Below, piece by piece: positions 1-8,970 of a stretch of DNA of 64,000 nt (position 1 is the stretch's first letter; each line of letters starts with the position of its first letter). Both the position numbers and the translations under genes were made by a program. Below the pieces are notes generated by a model. It was not told the DNA's origin. It made no database searches and saw nothing but the letters and a program-made list of their open reading frames with translations. The DNA lies in assembly GCA_964590005.1 (NCBI GenBank), contig CAZPVJ010000151.1, positions 1 to 64,000 on the forward strand, read 5' to 3'. The DNA is from CALJFL01 sp964590005 (GTDB lineage Bacteria > Pseudomonadota > Gammaproteobacteria > Pseudomonadales > Halieaceae).

Positions 1-534
1 GATTCGCACATTGGACTGACCGACCTCGCGGGCCCATTGCTTCCCAATACCCCTGATTGCAGTTTTGGGGATGCCCGACATGCCAGCATTTTCCAAGGTA
101 CGTAACACGGCGGTGGTCAGCAATTGCACGATAGCACCGCCCTTCCGGGCTGCCAGGATTCGCGCAGAAGCTGTTAACAGGTTGAACGCTCCGTTGACAT
201 CCGTATCCATGATGCCCCGGAATTCCTGCGCACTGATATCGGCCAGGGGTCTGAGGGGAATCGGTGGACCCACGGCATTGACGACTGCTGAGAGTCCGCC
301 TTTCAAGTCATCAGCCGCCGCCAAAAAAGCCTCGACCTGGCCGGGATCACGAACATCGACAGCACGGCAAGCAGCCTCACCGCCTGAGGCCCTGATTTCG
401 GAGACGAGCGCTTCGGCTTTCTCCGAACCCTGCAGATAGCCTAAGAGAAGGGGCCTGCCCTGCTCTGCCAGTTCACGGCAGATCGGCTCACCCAGGCCGC
501 CGCTGCCTCCGACGACCGCAACAGTCCCGATCAT
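1..534 (-). CDS. Atypical short-chain dehydrogenase (SDR), 3' end cut by window edge
   Basis: Reading from the ATG at 534, the first 178 residues show an SDR fold: a nucleotide-binding motif VVGGSGGLGE near residue 8 and a VNAVG segment where classical SDRs have NNAG. The usual catalytic residues look changed: the serine region reads IVQLLTTAV and the YxxxK motif reads SGIPK, so Lys is kept but Tyr is replaced by Ser. It starts 3 nt after the BVMO stop and is the last visible gene of the ACAD-BVMO-SDR run. Co-transcription suggests it handles an alcohol or ketone next to the BVMO step, but the changed active site leaves open a non-redox or regulatory role. The C-terminus is outside the window. 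Confidence 0.85.
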   Translation of the reverse strand, partial: MIGTVAVVGGSGGLGEPICRELAEQGRPLLLGYLQGSEKAEALVSEIRASGGEAACRAVDVRDPGQVEAFLAAADDLKGGLSAVVNAVGPPIPLRPLADISAQEFRGIMDTDVNGAFNLLTASARILAARKGGAIVQLLTTAVLRTLENAGMSGIPKTAIRGIGKQWAREVGQSNVRI

Positions 535-537
535 TAC

Positions 538-2166
538 CTAGCTTGCCAAGCGTTCAAACTCTAGCTCTGGGAAATCACCGTTTACGGATTCACGCAGCCT
601 GTCGTAGTAAACATTGGCGCCGCCAAAGTAGATCAAGACCCGGGGCTTATGGTTCTCGATATTGGCTCCCATCATCCAGGAGTGCACCGTGTCTCCCTGG
701 TTCATCAGCGTCTGCTCATGAATTTCCGCAACGTGTGCGGTCCATTCTTCCTCGGCATCCTGCTTGGCTTCACAAACATCGTAGCCCTCGCTCTCCATCT
801 TCTTGATGCAGTCGGTAATCCAAATCACGTTTTGCTCGATGGAGGTGGGCAGATTGGCAAAGGGTGCCTGCGGCCCGGTGACCATAAACAGGTTGGGGAA
901 GTCCGTCGAGCATACTCCCATCAGGCAGTTGGAAGTCTTCTCCCACTTCTCGGCGAGCGACTGGCCACTTTCACCGCGAATCGGGAAGGCTTCCAAGGCA
1001 CCAGTGTAGGCCCTGAACCCGGTAGCCAGCACGATAATGTCAAACTCATAGAGGTTTTCGCTTGTTCTTATGCCTGTCTCGGTAATCTCAACAATCGGCT
1101 CGCGGTCTTTAATATCAACCAGGTGCACATTGTCACGGTTATAGGCTTCCAGATAGCTGTGATCAAGCGGCGGCCGTTTGGCAAACAAGGGGTAATCGTC
1201 TGTGGTGGGTACCAGGATATCCGCGATGGCGGGATCGTCAATGCGCTCCCTCATCTTGTCAATAATGAATTGAGAGGCCATCTTGTTGGCTTCTGGATTA
1301 GCAAGCAGGTCGTCAAAAGTCTCGAAGACCCAGCGGAAACTGCCGTTCCAGTGCTCCTCAAAAATGCCCTGGATCTCCTCCGGTGGCGTATCCGCGAGAT
1401 TACGCCCGGCAGTGTTGAACGCCATGCCAAAGACGTGGTTCCGGCACATGTCCACAATGTCGTCGTAGTTTTCCTTGATTTCCTTTTCCCACTCCGGGGT
1501 CATAGGTCGCTGCATCGCTGGCATGATGAAGTTTGGCGTGCGATGAAAGACGGTGACCTCAGCAGCAGTTTGCGCCATGATCGGCAGCATCTGCACAGTC
1601 GTCGCCCCGGCACCAATAATACCCACGCGCTTACCCGCATAATCCAAACCTTCCTGCGGCCAACGCGAAGAGTGAAACAGTGGGCCTTTAAAGGTATCCA
1701 TGCCACTTATCTTGGGGATTACAGGCTCCGAAATCATACCCATGCCACTGATAAAGTACTTGCACGTGTAAGTTTCGCCACTGCCCGTGGTAATCAACCA
1801 GTGTCCAGTGTCTTTCTGATAGTCCGCTGCGACAATCTCGGTCTCTAGCTGGATGTGGGGCCACATATCGCACTTGTCCGCAACGAAACGCATGTAGTCA
1901 TGTGTTTCCTTCCAGTCCGGATAACGCGCTGACCAGGACCATTCCTGCAAAAGCTCCTTTGAAAACGTCAGACAGTAGTAGTAACTCTCACTGTCAGTCA
2001 TCGCACCCGGATAACGATTCCAGGTCCAGGTACCACCAATATCGTTGGCTCTGTCAAAGACCTTTACCGAGAGGCCCGCTTCGCGCAGGTGATGGATTGC
2101 CGCCAGGCCCGCGAAGCCCGCTCCAATAACAATGGCGTCGAAATCTGGTTGTTGAGAAGTCATCAT
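538..2166 (-). CDS. Flavin-dependent Baeyer-Villiger monooxygenase (CHMO-like)
   Basis: This 542-residue FAD/NADPH monooxygenase has an N-terminal FAD Rossmann motif (VIGAGFAGLAA, about residues 13-23), the BVMO fingerprint FxGxxxHxxxWP as FKGPLFHSSRWP at about residue 159, and a second dinucleotide motif (GIIGAGATTVQ) for NADPH. The length matches cyclohexanone and cyclic-ketone monooxygenases. The family inserts oxygen next to a carbonyl, turning ketones into esters or lactones. It lies between an acyl-CoA dehydrogenase (46 nt upstream) and an SDR (3 nt downstream) on the same strand. The nearby alpha/beta hydrolase and CoA ligase would open and activate a lactone product. The substrate is unknown; a cyclic terpenoid, alicyclic or steroid ketone is an inference. 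Confidence 0.92.
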   Translation of the reverse strand: MMTSQQPDFDAIVIGAGFAGLAAIHHLREAGLSVKVFDRANDIGGTWTWNRYPGAMTDSESYYYCLTFSKELLQEWSWSARYPDWKETHDYMRFVADKCDMWPHIQLETEIVAADYQKDTGHWLITTGSGETYTCKYFISGMGMISEPVIPKISGMDTFKGPLFHSSRWPQEGLDYAGKRVGIIGAGATTVQMLPIMAQTAAEVTVFHRTPNFIMPAMQRPMTPEWEKEIKENYDDIVDMCRNHVFGMAFNTAGRNLADTPPEEIQGIFEEHWNGSFRWVFETFDDLLANPEANKMASQFIIDKMRERIDDPAIADILVPTTDDYPLFAKRPPLDHSYLEAYNRDNVHLVDIKDREPIVEITETGIRTSENLYEFDIIVLATGFRAYTGALEAFPIRGESGQSLAEKWEKTSNCLMGVCSTDFPNLFMVTGPQAPFANLPTSIEQNVIWITDCIKKMESEGYDVCEAKQDAEEEWTAHVAEIHEQTLMNQGDTVHSWMMGANIENHKPRVLIYFGGANVYYDRLRESVNGDFPELEFERLAS

Positions 2167-2211
2167 CTAAATCCTTATTGTGTCTTTATCTGGTTTGTCT
2201 GTGTCAGCACC

Positions 2212-3513
2212 CTAACTGCCGTCGGAGAGATAATGGCCATATTTCTCCATCGCCGCTTCCCGCTGGGTTGGTGTGTGATAGGTGGGGAACAAGCCCGGCG
2301 CGGGCTGGTGATCTCGCAGGACGGTGCGCGCTACCGTAACCTTGTGCACCTCTGAGGGACCATCCACAACACCCAGCTCGGGAATATCTGCCCACATGTA
2401 CATCAGTGGAATCTCGTCGGACATTCCCAGGCTGCCATGCAGATGCATGGCGCGATAAACCACTTCCTGCAGCACTTTGGGTGTCGCCGCCTTGATCGCC
2501 GCAATTTCCTTGCGTACCTCACGGTTATACTCCTTGTGCTTGTCGATCAACCAAGCCGTGTATAAAACATGCAATCGGTATTGCAAAATCTGGGTGTAAC
2601 TGTCGGCAATTTTTTCCTGGGTCATTTGCTTATTGGCCAGCAGTTCACCCTTGGTTGTGCGACTTAAAACACGCTCACACATCATATCCATAACTTTCTT
2701 CAGCTTGCCGACACTGCGCATAGCATGGTGAACGCGGCCGCCGCCCAGGCGTGTTTGCGCTACCAGGAAACCCTGGCCCTCTTCACCGAGCAGATGGTCT
2801 GCCGGCACACGGCAGTCAGTGAACCGGATATAACCGTGCACGCCATCACCCTGTTCGACATAGGGACCAACTGCGGAGTTGCGCAGGATCTCCATACCCG
2901 GGGTGCCCTTCTCTACAAGGATGATGGAAGCACCCTCGTGAATAGGCACGTCGGTATTGGTGACAACCATGACCAGGAGAAATTCTGAAAAACGGGCGTG
3001 GGAAGCGAACCACTTCTCACCGTTGATGACCCACTCATCGCCGTCTCGTGTGGCAGTACAGGTGAACTCAGCCGGGTCGGCACCGGCCTGCGGTTCCGTC
3101 ATTGAGTAACAGGACGCGATTTTGCCGTCCAACAGTGGTTGCAGGTACTTTTCTTTCTGGTGAGGCGTCCCGAAGTGCGCGAGGATTTCGGCATTTCCAG
3201 AGTCGGGTGCCTGGCAACCGAAAACGCTGGGACCAAAACGGCTGCGGCCCAGAATCTCGTTCATAAGACCCAGATTGACCTGGCCATAGCCCTGCCCACC
3301 GAGTTCAGGCCCAATATGACAGGCCCAGAGCTTCTTCTCTTTAACAATTTCCTTGAGTGGCGCCATCGCTTTGGCCGCAGGAGAATCAGGATCCCAGGGG
3401 TCGCCCGGACCCCTGAATACAAGGTCCAGAGGCTCAATTTCCTCGCGCGTAAATTGATCGATCCAGTTCAACTGCTCCTGGAATTCACTGTCGGTCTCAA
3501 AGCTCCAGCTCAC
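2212..3513 (-). CDS. Acyl-CoA dehydrogenase of the ACAD10/11-LvaC type
   Basis: This 433-residue FAD enzyme has the complete ACAD fold: MTEPQAG near residue 138 in the middle domain, and a C-terminal DGPSEVHKVTVAR segment instead of the EGTxEIQ of medium- and short-chain enzymes. DGPxEVH is typical of long-chain and ACAD10/11-like members. It is first in the minus-strand operon with the BVMO and SDR and is transcribed divergently from an APH-like phosphotransferase followed by a CoA ligase. In human ACAD10/11 a kinase domain of that family is fused to this ACAD type; in the Pseudomonas Lva system they are separate. Elimination of phosphate from 4-phosphoacyl-CoA is therefore a reasoned guess; ordinary acyl-CoA desaturation is the alternative. 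Confidence 0.9.
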   Translation of the reverse strand: MSWSFETDSEFQEQLNWIDQFTREEIEPLDLVFRGPGDPWDPDSPAAKAMAPLKEIVKEKKLWACHIGPELGGQGYGQVNLGLMNEILGRSRFGPSVFGCQAPDSGNAEILAHFGTPHQKEKYLQPLLDGKIASCYSMTEPQAGADPAEFTCTATRDGDEWVINGEKWFASHARFSEFLLVMVVTNTDVPIHEGASIILVEKGTPGMEILRNSAVGPYVEQGDGVHGYIRFTDCRVPADHLLGEEGQGFLVAQTRLGGGRVHHAMRSVGKLKKVMDMMCERVLSRTTKGELLANKQMTQEKIADSYTQILQYRLHVLYTAWLIDKHKEYNREVRKEIAAIKAATPKVLQEVVYRAMHLHGSLGMSDEIPLMYMWADIPELGVVDGPSEVHKVTVARTVLRDHQPAPGLFPTYHTPTQREAAMEKYGHYLSDGS

Positions 3514-3826
3514 TGCATTTCCTCTTGTTCACGATTAGGGCAAGCGCTATTGATTACGGGTATCAGCTGTAACCAATGCATTTTGTTTTTGTCGTCGCCT
3601 TGACTTGGGCAGACGCCATCTTATACTTGCTAGACGCAAACAAGCAAGTTTCTTGAACCCGCCGGACAACAATAACCATGCTCAACGCGAAGGTGCGGCT
3701 TATGCAGACAGCCCCCGCAGGTACCACCATTGACAACCAGCCACCACGGCTACGGGTTGACTCAAATTATAGTCGTGAACTGGCAAACCGCCCGCCACTG
3801 GCGACCAACCCTGACGAGGTTTCAGC
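3514..3826. other. Divergent intergenic region between the ACAD-BVMO and kinase operons
   Basis: This 313-nt non-coding stretch separates two divergent operons and should hold both promoters. An inverted repeat ACTTGC (3625-3630) / GCAAGT (3644-3649) with a 13-nt spacer lies near the middle and could be an operator for the TetR protein encoded at 6492. A GAGGT ribosome binding site at 3816-3820 precedes the TTG start at 3827. I see no convincing small gene or terminator. Confidence 0.5.
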
Positions 3827-4840
3827 TTGAGCAGTGACAATCCCAAATTCGCCGATTGGTGCGCTAATGAACTAAAGCGCACAGGCGCCACTGTCGTCAA
3901 GGAACTCAGCGGTGGCAATTCAAACCTGACCCAACTGATTGATACAGATCAAGGTCCACTGGTCCTGCGTACCCCGCCAGCCAATACGATTTCCCCAAAA
4001 GCACATCGTGGGGTCGAACGCGAATCCATCGTAATGGCAGCCCTGGCGGGGCGCATTCCTGTGCCTGAGATGGTCGCCTGGTGCGACGACCCGGAAGTGA
4101 ACGGCAGACCGTTCATGCTGGTTGAACACGTCGACGGGGTTTCAATTACCGAGGAACTGCCCGCCGCCTACGACGGTGCCGCATCCGTCAACAGCCTGGG
4201 CGAGCAACTGATCGATGCTCTCGCGGGAATCGCCACAGCACCCTGGCAGGACATCGGTCTTGCCGCCTTTGGTAACCCGGATAATTTTCTCAGCCGACAA
4301 ATCGAGCGTTGGCTGGAGGTTCGCAGGAACGCTGTGGTCAGGGAGTTACCTGAAATAGAGCGCCTGGGAAACTGGCTTCTGGAAAATTTGCCCGAGAACG
4401 GACCGGTCGGTGTGGTTCACGGCGACTTTCATCTCGACAACACCCTGTGCAGCCGTGATCGACCCGAACTGCTGGCAGTGATTGACTGGGAGATGGCCAC
4501 TATCGGCGACCCGCTCACCGACCTCGGCCTGTTCCTGATGTTTTGGGGCCCGCGCCAGGTCGAGCCACCCGGCTTTCAGCATGTGCAGGCAGTCACCCGA
4601 ATCGATGGCATAGCCAGTCGGCGCGAGCTGGCCGAAAGGTGGGCAAAGCGAACCGGCATCGATATAAGCCAACTGCATTTTTATCTGGGCTTTGCGTTCT
4701 GGCGGTTGGCGGCGATCGTAGAAGGCGCGTACGTCCTCTATACCCAGGGTAAGGTCGACACGCCTTACGCCCGCGGCCTTGAATACGACGTGCCGGCACT
4801 GCTCGAAGAAGCGCGGCTGGCCACCCAGGGAGACTGGTGA
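3827..4840 (+). CDS. APH-like phosphotransferase (LvaA / ACAD10-11 kinase-domain family)
   Basis: This 337-residue protein has the aminoglycoside-phosphotransferase/choline-kinase fold: the catalytic loop VVHGDFHLDN (His198, Asp200) and the metal-binding IDWEMATIGDPLTDLG (Asp220). The start is TTG with a GAGGT ribosome binding site 6 nt upstream. Its relatives include LvaA of levulinate catabolism and the kinase domain of ACAD10/11, which phosphorylate 4-hydroxyacyl-CoA; antibiotic resistance is unlikely in this setting. The stop overlaps the next ATG (TGATG), so it is translationally coupled to a CoA ligase, and a partner-type ACAD is divergent. The likely role is phosphorylating a hydroxyacyl-CoA made by that ligase; this is inference from family and context. 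Confidence 0.88.
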   Translation: MSSDNPKFADWCANELKRTGATVVKELSGGNSNLTQLIDTDQGPLVLRTPPANTISPKAHRGVERESIVMAALAGRIPVPEMVAWCDDPEVNGRPFMLVEHVDGVSITEELPAAYDGAASVNSLGEQLIDALAGIATAPWQDIGLAAFGNPDNFLSRQIERWLEVRRNAVVRELPEIERLGNWLLENLPENGPVGVVHGDFHLDNTLCSRDRPELLAVIDWEMATIGDPLTDLGLFLMFWGPRQVEPPGFQHVQAVTRIDGIASRRELAERWAKRTGIDISQLHFYLGFAFWRLAAIVEGAYVLYTQGKVDTPYARGLEYDVPALLEEARLATQGDW

Positions 4841-6453
4841 TGCAGGCAACCATGATGCACACACCCATGACCGTCCAGCTGATTATGCAGCACGGTTTAC
4901 AGGTATTTCCTAACAGTCGCGTGGGGACCTTCGACGGTGAACATGTCACCCATACGCCCTATGCGACTATCGCGGATAACGCTACCCGCCTCGCCAGCGC
5001 GCTAGCCGCGCTGGGCATAGAGTCCGGCGATCGGGTGGGCACCTTCAGCTGGAACAATACTGCACACATGGAAGCCTATCTGGCGATCCCCTCGATGGGT
5101 GCCATCATGCACACGGTCAATATTCGCCTGTCACCGGAACATATCGCCTACGTCATCAATCATGCCGAGGACAGGGCCATTATTCTTGATGGCACGCTGC
5201 TGGACCTTTTCCAGCCGGTTCTACCCCTGCTGGAAACCGTGGAGCACATCATCATAATCGGCGATGAGGCAACGCTGGAAGGGTTTGAGTGCCACCGTTA
5301 CGAGGCCCTGCTGGAAGCGCAACCCACTCATTACGACTGGCCAGAACTGGACGAGACACAGGCCGCGGCGGTTTGCTACACCTCTGGCACAACGGGCAAC
5401 CCCAAGGGCGTTGTCTACAGCCACCGAACAACCTTCATGCACTCGATGGCTTCGCGCGCCACCGATACCTTTGGCATCAGCGAACACGATCGCATTATGC
5501 TGTTACCTCCCATGTTTCACGCCAATTCATGGGGCCTGCCCTACAGTGGCTGGTTCAGCGGTAGCGACCTGATCATGCCGGGGCCGCACTTACAGGTTGA
5601 CGGCATTATGGCCATGGTCGCCAGTGAGCGGCCCACCATCACCGCGATGGTGCCAACCATTCTGGGTGACCTGCTGCGGATGCCTGCGGAGACTGCGCCG
5701 GACATGACGTGCTTTCGCATGCTCGTGTGCGGCGGTTCTGCGGTGGCACCGGCAATGATCGATGCCGCTCGCGAGCAATGGGGCGTGCCGGTACTGCAGG
5801 GTTGGGGCATGACTGAAACCAGTCCATTGTGTGCTCTCTCGCACCCGCCCCGCGATCCTGGCGCGGGAGGCGAAACACCCTGGCGGGCCAAGAGTGGTCG
5901 ACCGGTGGCCGGTGTACAGGTACGCGTGGTCGACGAGCAGGGCAAACTTCTACCCAACGACGGTGCCAGCGTGGGCGAACTGCAACTCCGCGGCCCCTGG
6001 ATCACCGGCGCCTATCACCGCGACGAATCACCCGATTCATTTTCTGACGATGGCTGGCTGCGCACAGGTGACGTGGGCCATATCGACGAAAAGTATTATG
6101 TGCAGCTAACGGACCGGACCAAGGATGTGATCAAGTCCGGCGGAGAGTGGATTTCTTCGGTAGACCTGGAAAATACCCTGCTCGCCCACCCTGACGTCGC
6201 GGAAGTTGCGGTTATAGCGGTCGATGACGAGCGCTGGCAGGAAAGACCGCTGGCCATAGTCTCCCCTGTCCGCGAGGACTTGTCGCCGGCGGAGCTGCAG
6301 GATTTCCTGCAAGATCGCGTCGCCAAATTCTGGATCCCCGAGTACTGGGCTTTTTGCACCGACATCGCCAAGACCAGCGTTGGCAAGATGGACAAGAAGC
6401 AATTGCGCCAGGATAAGTTAGACGGAAAATTGGACGTAATAAAAACCCGCTAA
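4840..6453 (+). CDS. Acyl-CoA ligase (AMP-forming, fatty-acyl-CoA synthetase type)
   Basis: This 537-residue adenylate-forming enzyme carries the ATP-binding P-loop CYTSGTTGNPKG, the GWGMTETSPL motif, the GWLRTGDVG hinge region and the C-terminal catalytic lysine in SVGKMDKK. The ATG at 4840 overlaps the kinase stop by one base; a GTG one codon earlier is possible. It would convert a free carboxylic acid to its CoA ester before phosphorylation and dehydrogenation, as LvaE does for levulinate. The overall form is that of medium/long-chain fatty-acid or alkanoate CoA ligases, so the substrate could be a hydroxyacid produced by ester or lactone hydrolysis. Confidence 0.92.
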   Translation: MQATMMHTPMTVQLIMQHGLQVFPNSRVGTFDGEHVTHTPYATIADNATRLASALAALGIESGDRVGTFSWNNTAHMEAYLAIPSMGAIMHTVNIRLSPEHIAYVINHAEDRAIILDGTLLDLFQPVLPLLETVEHIIIIGDEATLEGFECHRYEALLEAQPTHYDWPELDETQAAAVCYTSGTTGNPKGVVYSHRTTFMHSMASRATDTFGISEHDRIMLLPPMFHANSWGLPYSGWFSGSDLIMPGPHLQVDGIMAMVASERPTITAMVPTILGDLLRMPAETAPDMTCFRMLVCGGSAVAPAMIDAAREQWGVPVLQGWGMTETSPLCALSHPPRDPGAGGETPWRAKSGRPVAGVQVRVVDEQGKLLPNDGASVGELQLRGPWITGAYHRDESPDSFSDDGWLRTGDVGHIDEKYYVQLTDRTKDVIKSGGEWISSVDLENTLLAHPDVAEVAVIAVDDERWQERPLAIVSPVREDLSPAELQDFLQDRVAKFWIPEYWAFCTDIAKTSVGKMDKKQLRQDKLDGKLDVIKTR

Positions 6454-6491
6454 ACCGGACAGTAAACCCGGAATATTGCAGGGAAACTGAT

Positions 6492-7142
6492 ATGGCAGAG
6501 AAAACAGCAACCAAAAACACTGCGACGCCACGCAGAACCCAGGCCGAGCGGACGGCGTTATCTGACCAGCGGATGCTCAAGGCCGCTATTAAACTGATCA
6601 ACGAACGGGGGACCCAGAAAACCACGCTCAAGGAAATTGGGGAGCTGGCCGGCTACAGTCGCGGACTGGCCAATTATCGCTTCGGTTCAAAGGATGGTTT
6701 GCTGCAGGAGCTGTTCAGTCGATTCGATGAGCGCTGGAAAACCCACCTGGAAAGTTATGTTGGCAACAAGACCGGCATCGACGCCGTGCTCGCTGCGGCA
6801 GATGCGCTGCGGGATTTCCTGAAGGTTGAACCGGAGTACATGCGTGCCATGTATACCTTGTGGTATGAGTCCCTGGGACATGAATCAGAGATCAGGAATA
6901 GCCTGGCAGCTCATCATGACGTCTACCGCAAAGATGCGACAAGATGGATCGAGAAAGGGATTGCCGCGGGCGATATAGACCCGGGCATAAACCCGCAACA
7001 GTTTGCCGTCCAGTATTGCGCTTTCATCTTTGGGCTGGTTTATCAGTGGCTCGTAGACGGCGATGCGCTCGACCTCGATGCCATTTTTGACGATTACGAA
7101 TCAAATACCACCAAATTACTCAGCATAAAGGAGTCCACCTGA
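6492..7142 (+). CDS. TetR-family transcriptional regulator
   Basis: This 216-residue protein has a TetR helix-turn-helix (TLKEIGELAGYSRGLANYRFGSK, roughly residues 39-60) after a basic Ala/Thr/Lys-rich N-terminal arm, followed by a helical ligand-binding domain. It lies 38 nt after the ligase stop and its TGA overlaps the ATG of the downstream hydrolase by one base, so it is inside the operon. A regulator embedded in its own catabolic operon usually acts locally and senses a CoA ester or the substrate; this is inference. The inverted repeat at 3625-3649 is a candidate site. Confidence 0.9.
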   Translation: MAEKTATKNTATPRRTQAERTALSDQRMLKAAIKLINERGTQKTTLKEIGELAGYSRGLANYRFGSKDGLLQELFSRFDERWKTHLESYVGNKTGIDAVLAAADALRDFLKVEPEYMRAMYTLWYESLGHESEIRNSLAAHHDVYRKDATRWIEKGIAAGDIDPGINPQQFAVQYCAFIFGLVYQWLVDGDALDLDAIFDDYESNTTKLLSIKEST

Positions 7143-7948
7143 TGGCTTATCTCAACCGCGAAGCGGGCAAGCGTGTTTACTATGAGGACTATGGCAGTGG
7201 CGACACCGCGATCGTGCTGGTCCATGGCTGGGGCATGGGCCTGAGAACCTGGGACTACTCCCTGCCTGCGCTGGTGGCGGCGGGCTTTCGTGTGGTGGCG
7301 CTGGATCATCGGGGTTGTGGTAAATCTGACAAGGACTTCGCCGACTTTGGCATCGACGCCATTGCCGGCGACCTGGAGGCGGTGGTTACTGAACTGGGAC
7401 TGAATGGCGTGGTACTCAATGGATGGTCGCTGGGTGGAGCCGTGGTTGTCGCCGCCGCGGCCCGCCTGCAGGACCGCTGCCGCGGGCTCGTACTGACCTG
7501 TGGCGCAACCCCTGTTTACCTGCAGAAACCGGACTACCCGCACGGCGGAACAGACGCGGATCTCGCCGGAACAATGGAGGCGATGGCCGCAGACCGCGTC
7601 AACTTCCTCTGGGCCCTGTCCCAGGGAATCTGTGCTACCGAGGTCAGCCCGGAGATCGAGCGCTGGATGTGGCAAATCTTCATGGAATCCACACCCCAGG
7701 CGGCGGCCTCCCTGGCGGAACTGGGCGCGCTGGACCAGCGCGACATGCTATCGGCCTTCACCATGCCGATCCTGAGTTTTGTCGCCAGTAAAGATGCCGT
7801 TGTCGACCCCAATGTCTGTCGCTCAGTCGCGGACTACAATACGAATGTGACAACAGTGGAGCTGTCTGAATCAGGACACGCGCCATTCATCGATGAAACC
7901 GTGCGTTATAACGAAGAATTGATCGCCTTCACCCGCAGTTGCCTGTAA
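7142..7948 (+). CDS. Alpha/beta hydrolase (candidate esterase/lactonase)
   Basis: This 268-residue alpha/beta hydrolase has a complete catalytic set: oxyanion segment VHGWGMG, nucleophile elbow NGWSLGG (Ser at about residue 99), an acidic residue in the SKDAVVDP region and the C-terminal His in ESGHAPF. The fold is of the haloperoxidase/lactonase kind, cytoplasmic, with no signal peptide. It is coupled to the TetR gene by TGATG and followed 19 nt later by a luciferase-like monooxygenase. With a BVMO next door, hydrolysis of the ester or lactone product is the most economical role; the substrate is not determined. Confidence 0.9.
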   Translation: MAYLNREAGKRVYYEDYGSGDTAIVLVHGWGMGLRTWDYSLPALVAAGFRVVALDHRGCGKSDKDFADFGIDAIAGDLEAVVTELGLNGVVLNGWSLGGAVVVAAAARLQDRCRGLVLTCGATPVYLQKPDYPHGGTDADLAGTMEAMAADRVNFLWALSQGICATEVSPEIERWMWQIFMESTPQAAASLAELGALDQRDMLSAFTMPILSFVASKDAVVDPNVCRSVADYNTNVTTVELSESGHAPFIDETVRYNEELIAFTRSCL

Positions 7949-7967
7949 CAGGGCCGAGGACACTACT

Positions 7968-8969
7968 ATGGCAGACGCAATAAACTACGGGCTCTGGTAC
8001 GACTTTCGGAATCCGGCGCAATGGCGCCAGCCCTTTGAAACTTTTTACGCCGAACGCCTCGAGCAGATCGCTGCTGCTGAAGGGCTGGGTTTCACCTCCT
8101 GCTGGCTGACCGAACACCACTTCTGCGACGACGGTTACACGCCATCACCACTGGTTCTGGCGAGCGCAATCGGTGCGCGTACACAGTCGATGCAACTGGG
8201 GACGAACCTGATGTTATTGCCACTGCACGACCCTGTGCGCGTGGCCGAGGATGTCGCAACACTATCCCTGGTTACCGGTGGGCGCTTCGATCTTGGGGTA
8301 GGTATTGGCTACCGGCAACTGGAGTTCGACCAGTTTGGCAGGAAAATTTCCCACCGCCCAAGCCTCATTGAAGAGGGTATCGAAATTGTCCGCCGTGCCT
8401 GGTCCGGCCAGGCTGTCAATTTCAGTGGCAAACGCTTTGAGGTCGGTGACCTGTGCGTTACCCCTGTACCGGAACACACCCCGGCCATCCTTCTCGGCGG
8501 CATGGCGCCACCCGCTATTGACCGCGCTGCCAGAGTGGCAGACGGCTTTCTCTGCACGGGTGGCATTGGTATTGATGTCTACGCCGAAGCACTGGAGCGG
8601 CACGGCAAGAACATGACCGACGGTAGCGTGGTCCTGGGTTGCTGGGCCATCATTGCAGAGGATCCCGAGGCGGAAGCCGCGAAGGTCGGCGAACATGTAC
8701 TGTACCAGGCAAACGAGTACATCAAGTGGGGCGCCTTTGGCCCGCCCGGTGAGACACCCCTGTTTGAGAGTCCGGCCAGTGCCATCGAGAATGGTCTTTA
8801 CGAGCTGTGGGACGCGGACACCGCTGTCGCTGAGTTAAGCAAGCTTATAACCACCTACCCGAATATCCGTGATATCCATTTCTGGGCGCAGTTCCCGGGC
8901 GAAAGTGTGGAGTCGGGCAACGCCCGCTTACGGTACATCGCAGAAAAGGTGCTGCCGCGACTGCCCTGA
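7968..8969 (+). CDS. LLM-class (luciferase-like) flavin-dependent oxidoreductase
   Basis: This 333-residue TIM-barrel protein of the bacterial luciferase superfamily shows ISHRPSLIEEGIEIVRRAWSG around residue 125 and AILLGGMAPPAIDRAARVADGF near residue 175, both typical of FMN/F420-dependent monooxygenases. Family members oxygenate with reduced flavin supplied by a separate reductase; none is encoded beside it, although a nitroreductase-like flavoprotein lies at 30.2 kb. It closes the 3827-8969 operon and converges on the TetR gene at 8971 with one base between stops. A second oxygenation step in ketone or alkanoate breakdown is likely; the exact reaction is unknown. Confidence 0.88.
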   Translation: MADAINYGLWYDFRNPAQWRQPFETFYAERLEQIAAAEGLGFTSCWLTEHHFCDDGYTPSPLVLASAIGARTQSMQLGTNLMLLPLHDPVRVAEDVATLSLVTGGRFDLGVGIGYRQLEFDQFGRKISHRPSLIEEGIEIVRRAWSGQAVNFSGKRFEVGDLCVTPVPEHTPAILLGGMAPPAIDRAARVADGFLCTGGIGIDVYAEALERHGKNMTDGSVVLGCWAIIAEDPEAEAAKVGEHVLYQANEYIKWGAFGPPGETPLFESPASAIENGLYELWDADTAVAELSKLITTYPNIRDIHFWAQFPGESVESGNARLRYIAEKVLPRLP

Positions 8970-8970
8970 C

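Noticed and set aside
649..1848. Long plus-strand reading frame (399 codons)
   Set aside because: It lies antisense to the BVMO gene, which has full motifs; no recognisable domain on the plus strand.
3827..4840. Aminoglycoside-resistance kinase
   Set aside because: It is coupled to a CoA ligase and divergent from an ACAD of the type partnered with such kinases; context points to acyl-CoA metabolism.
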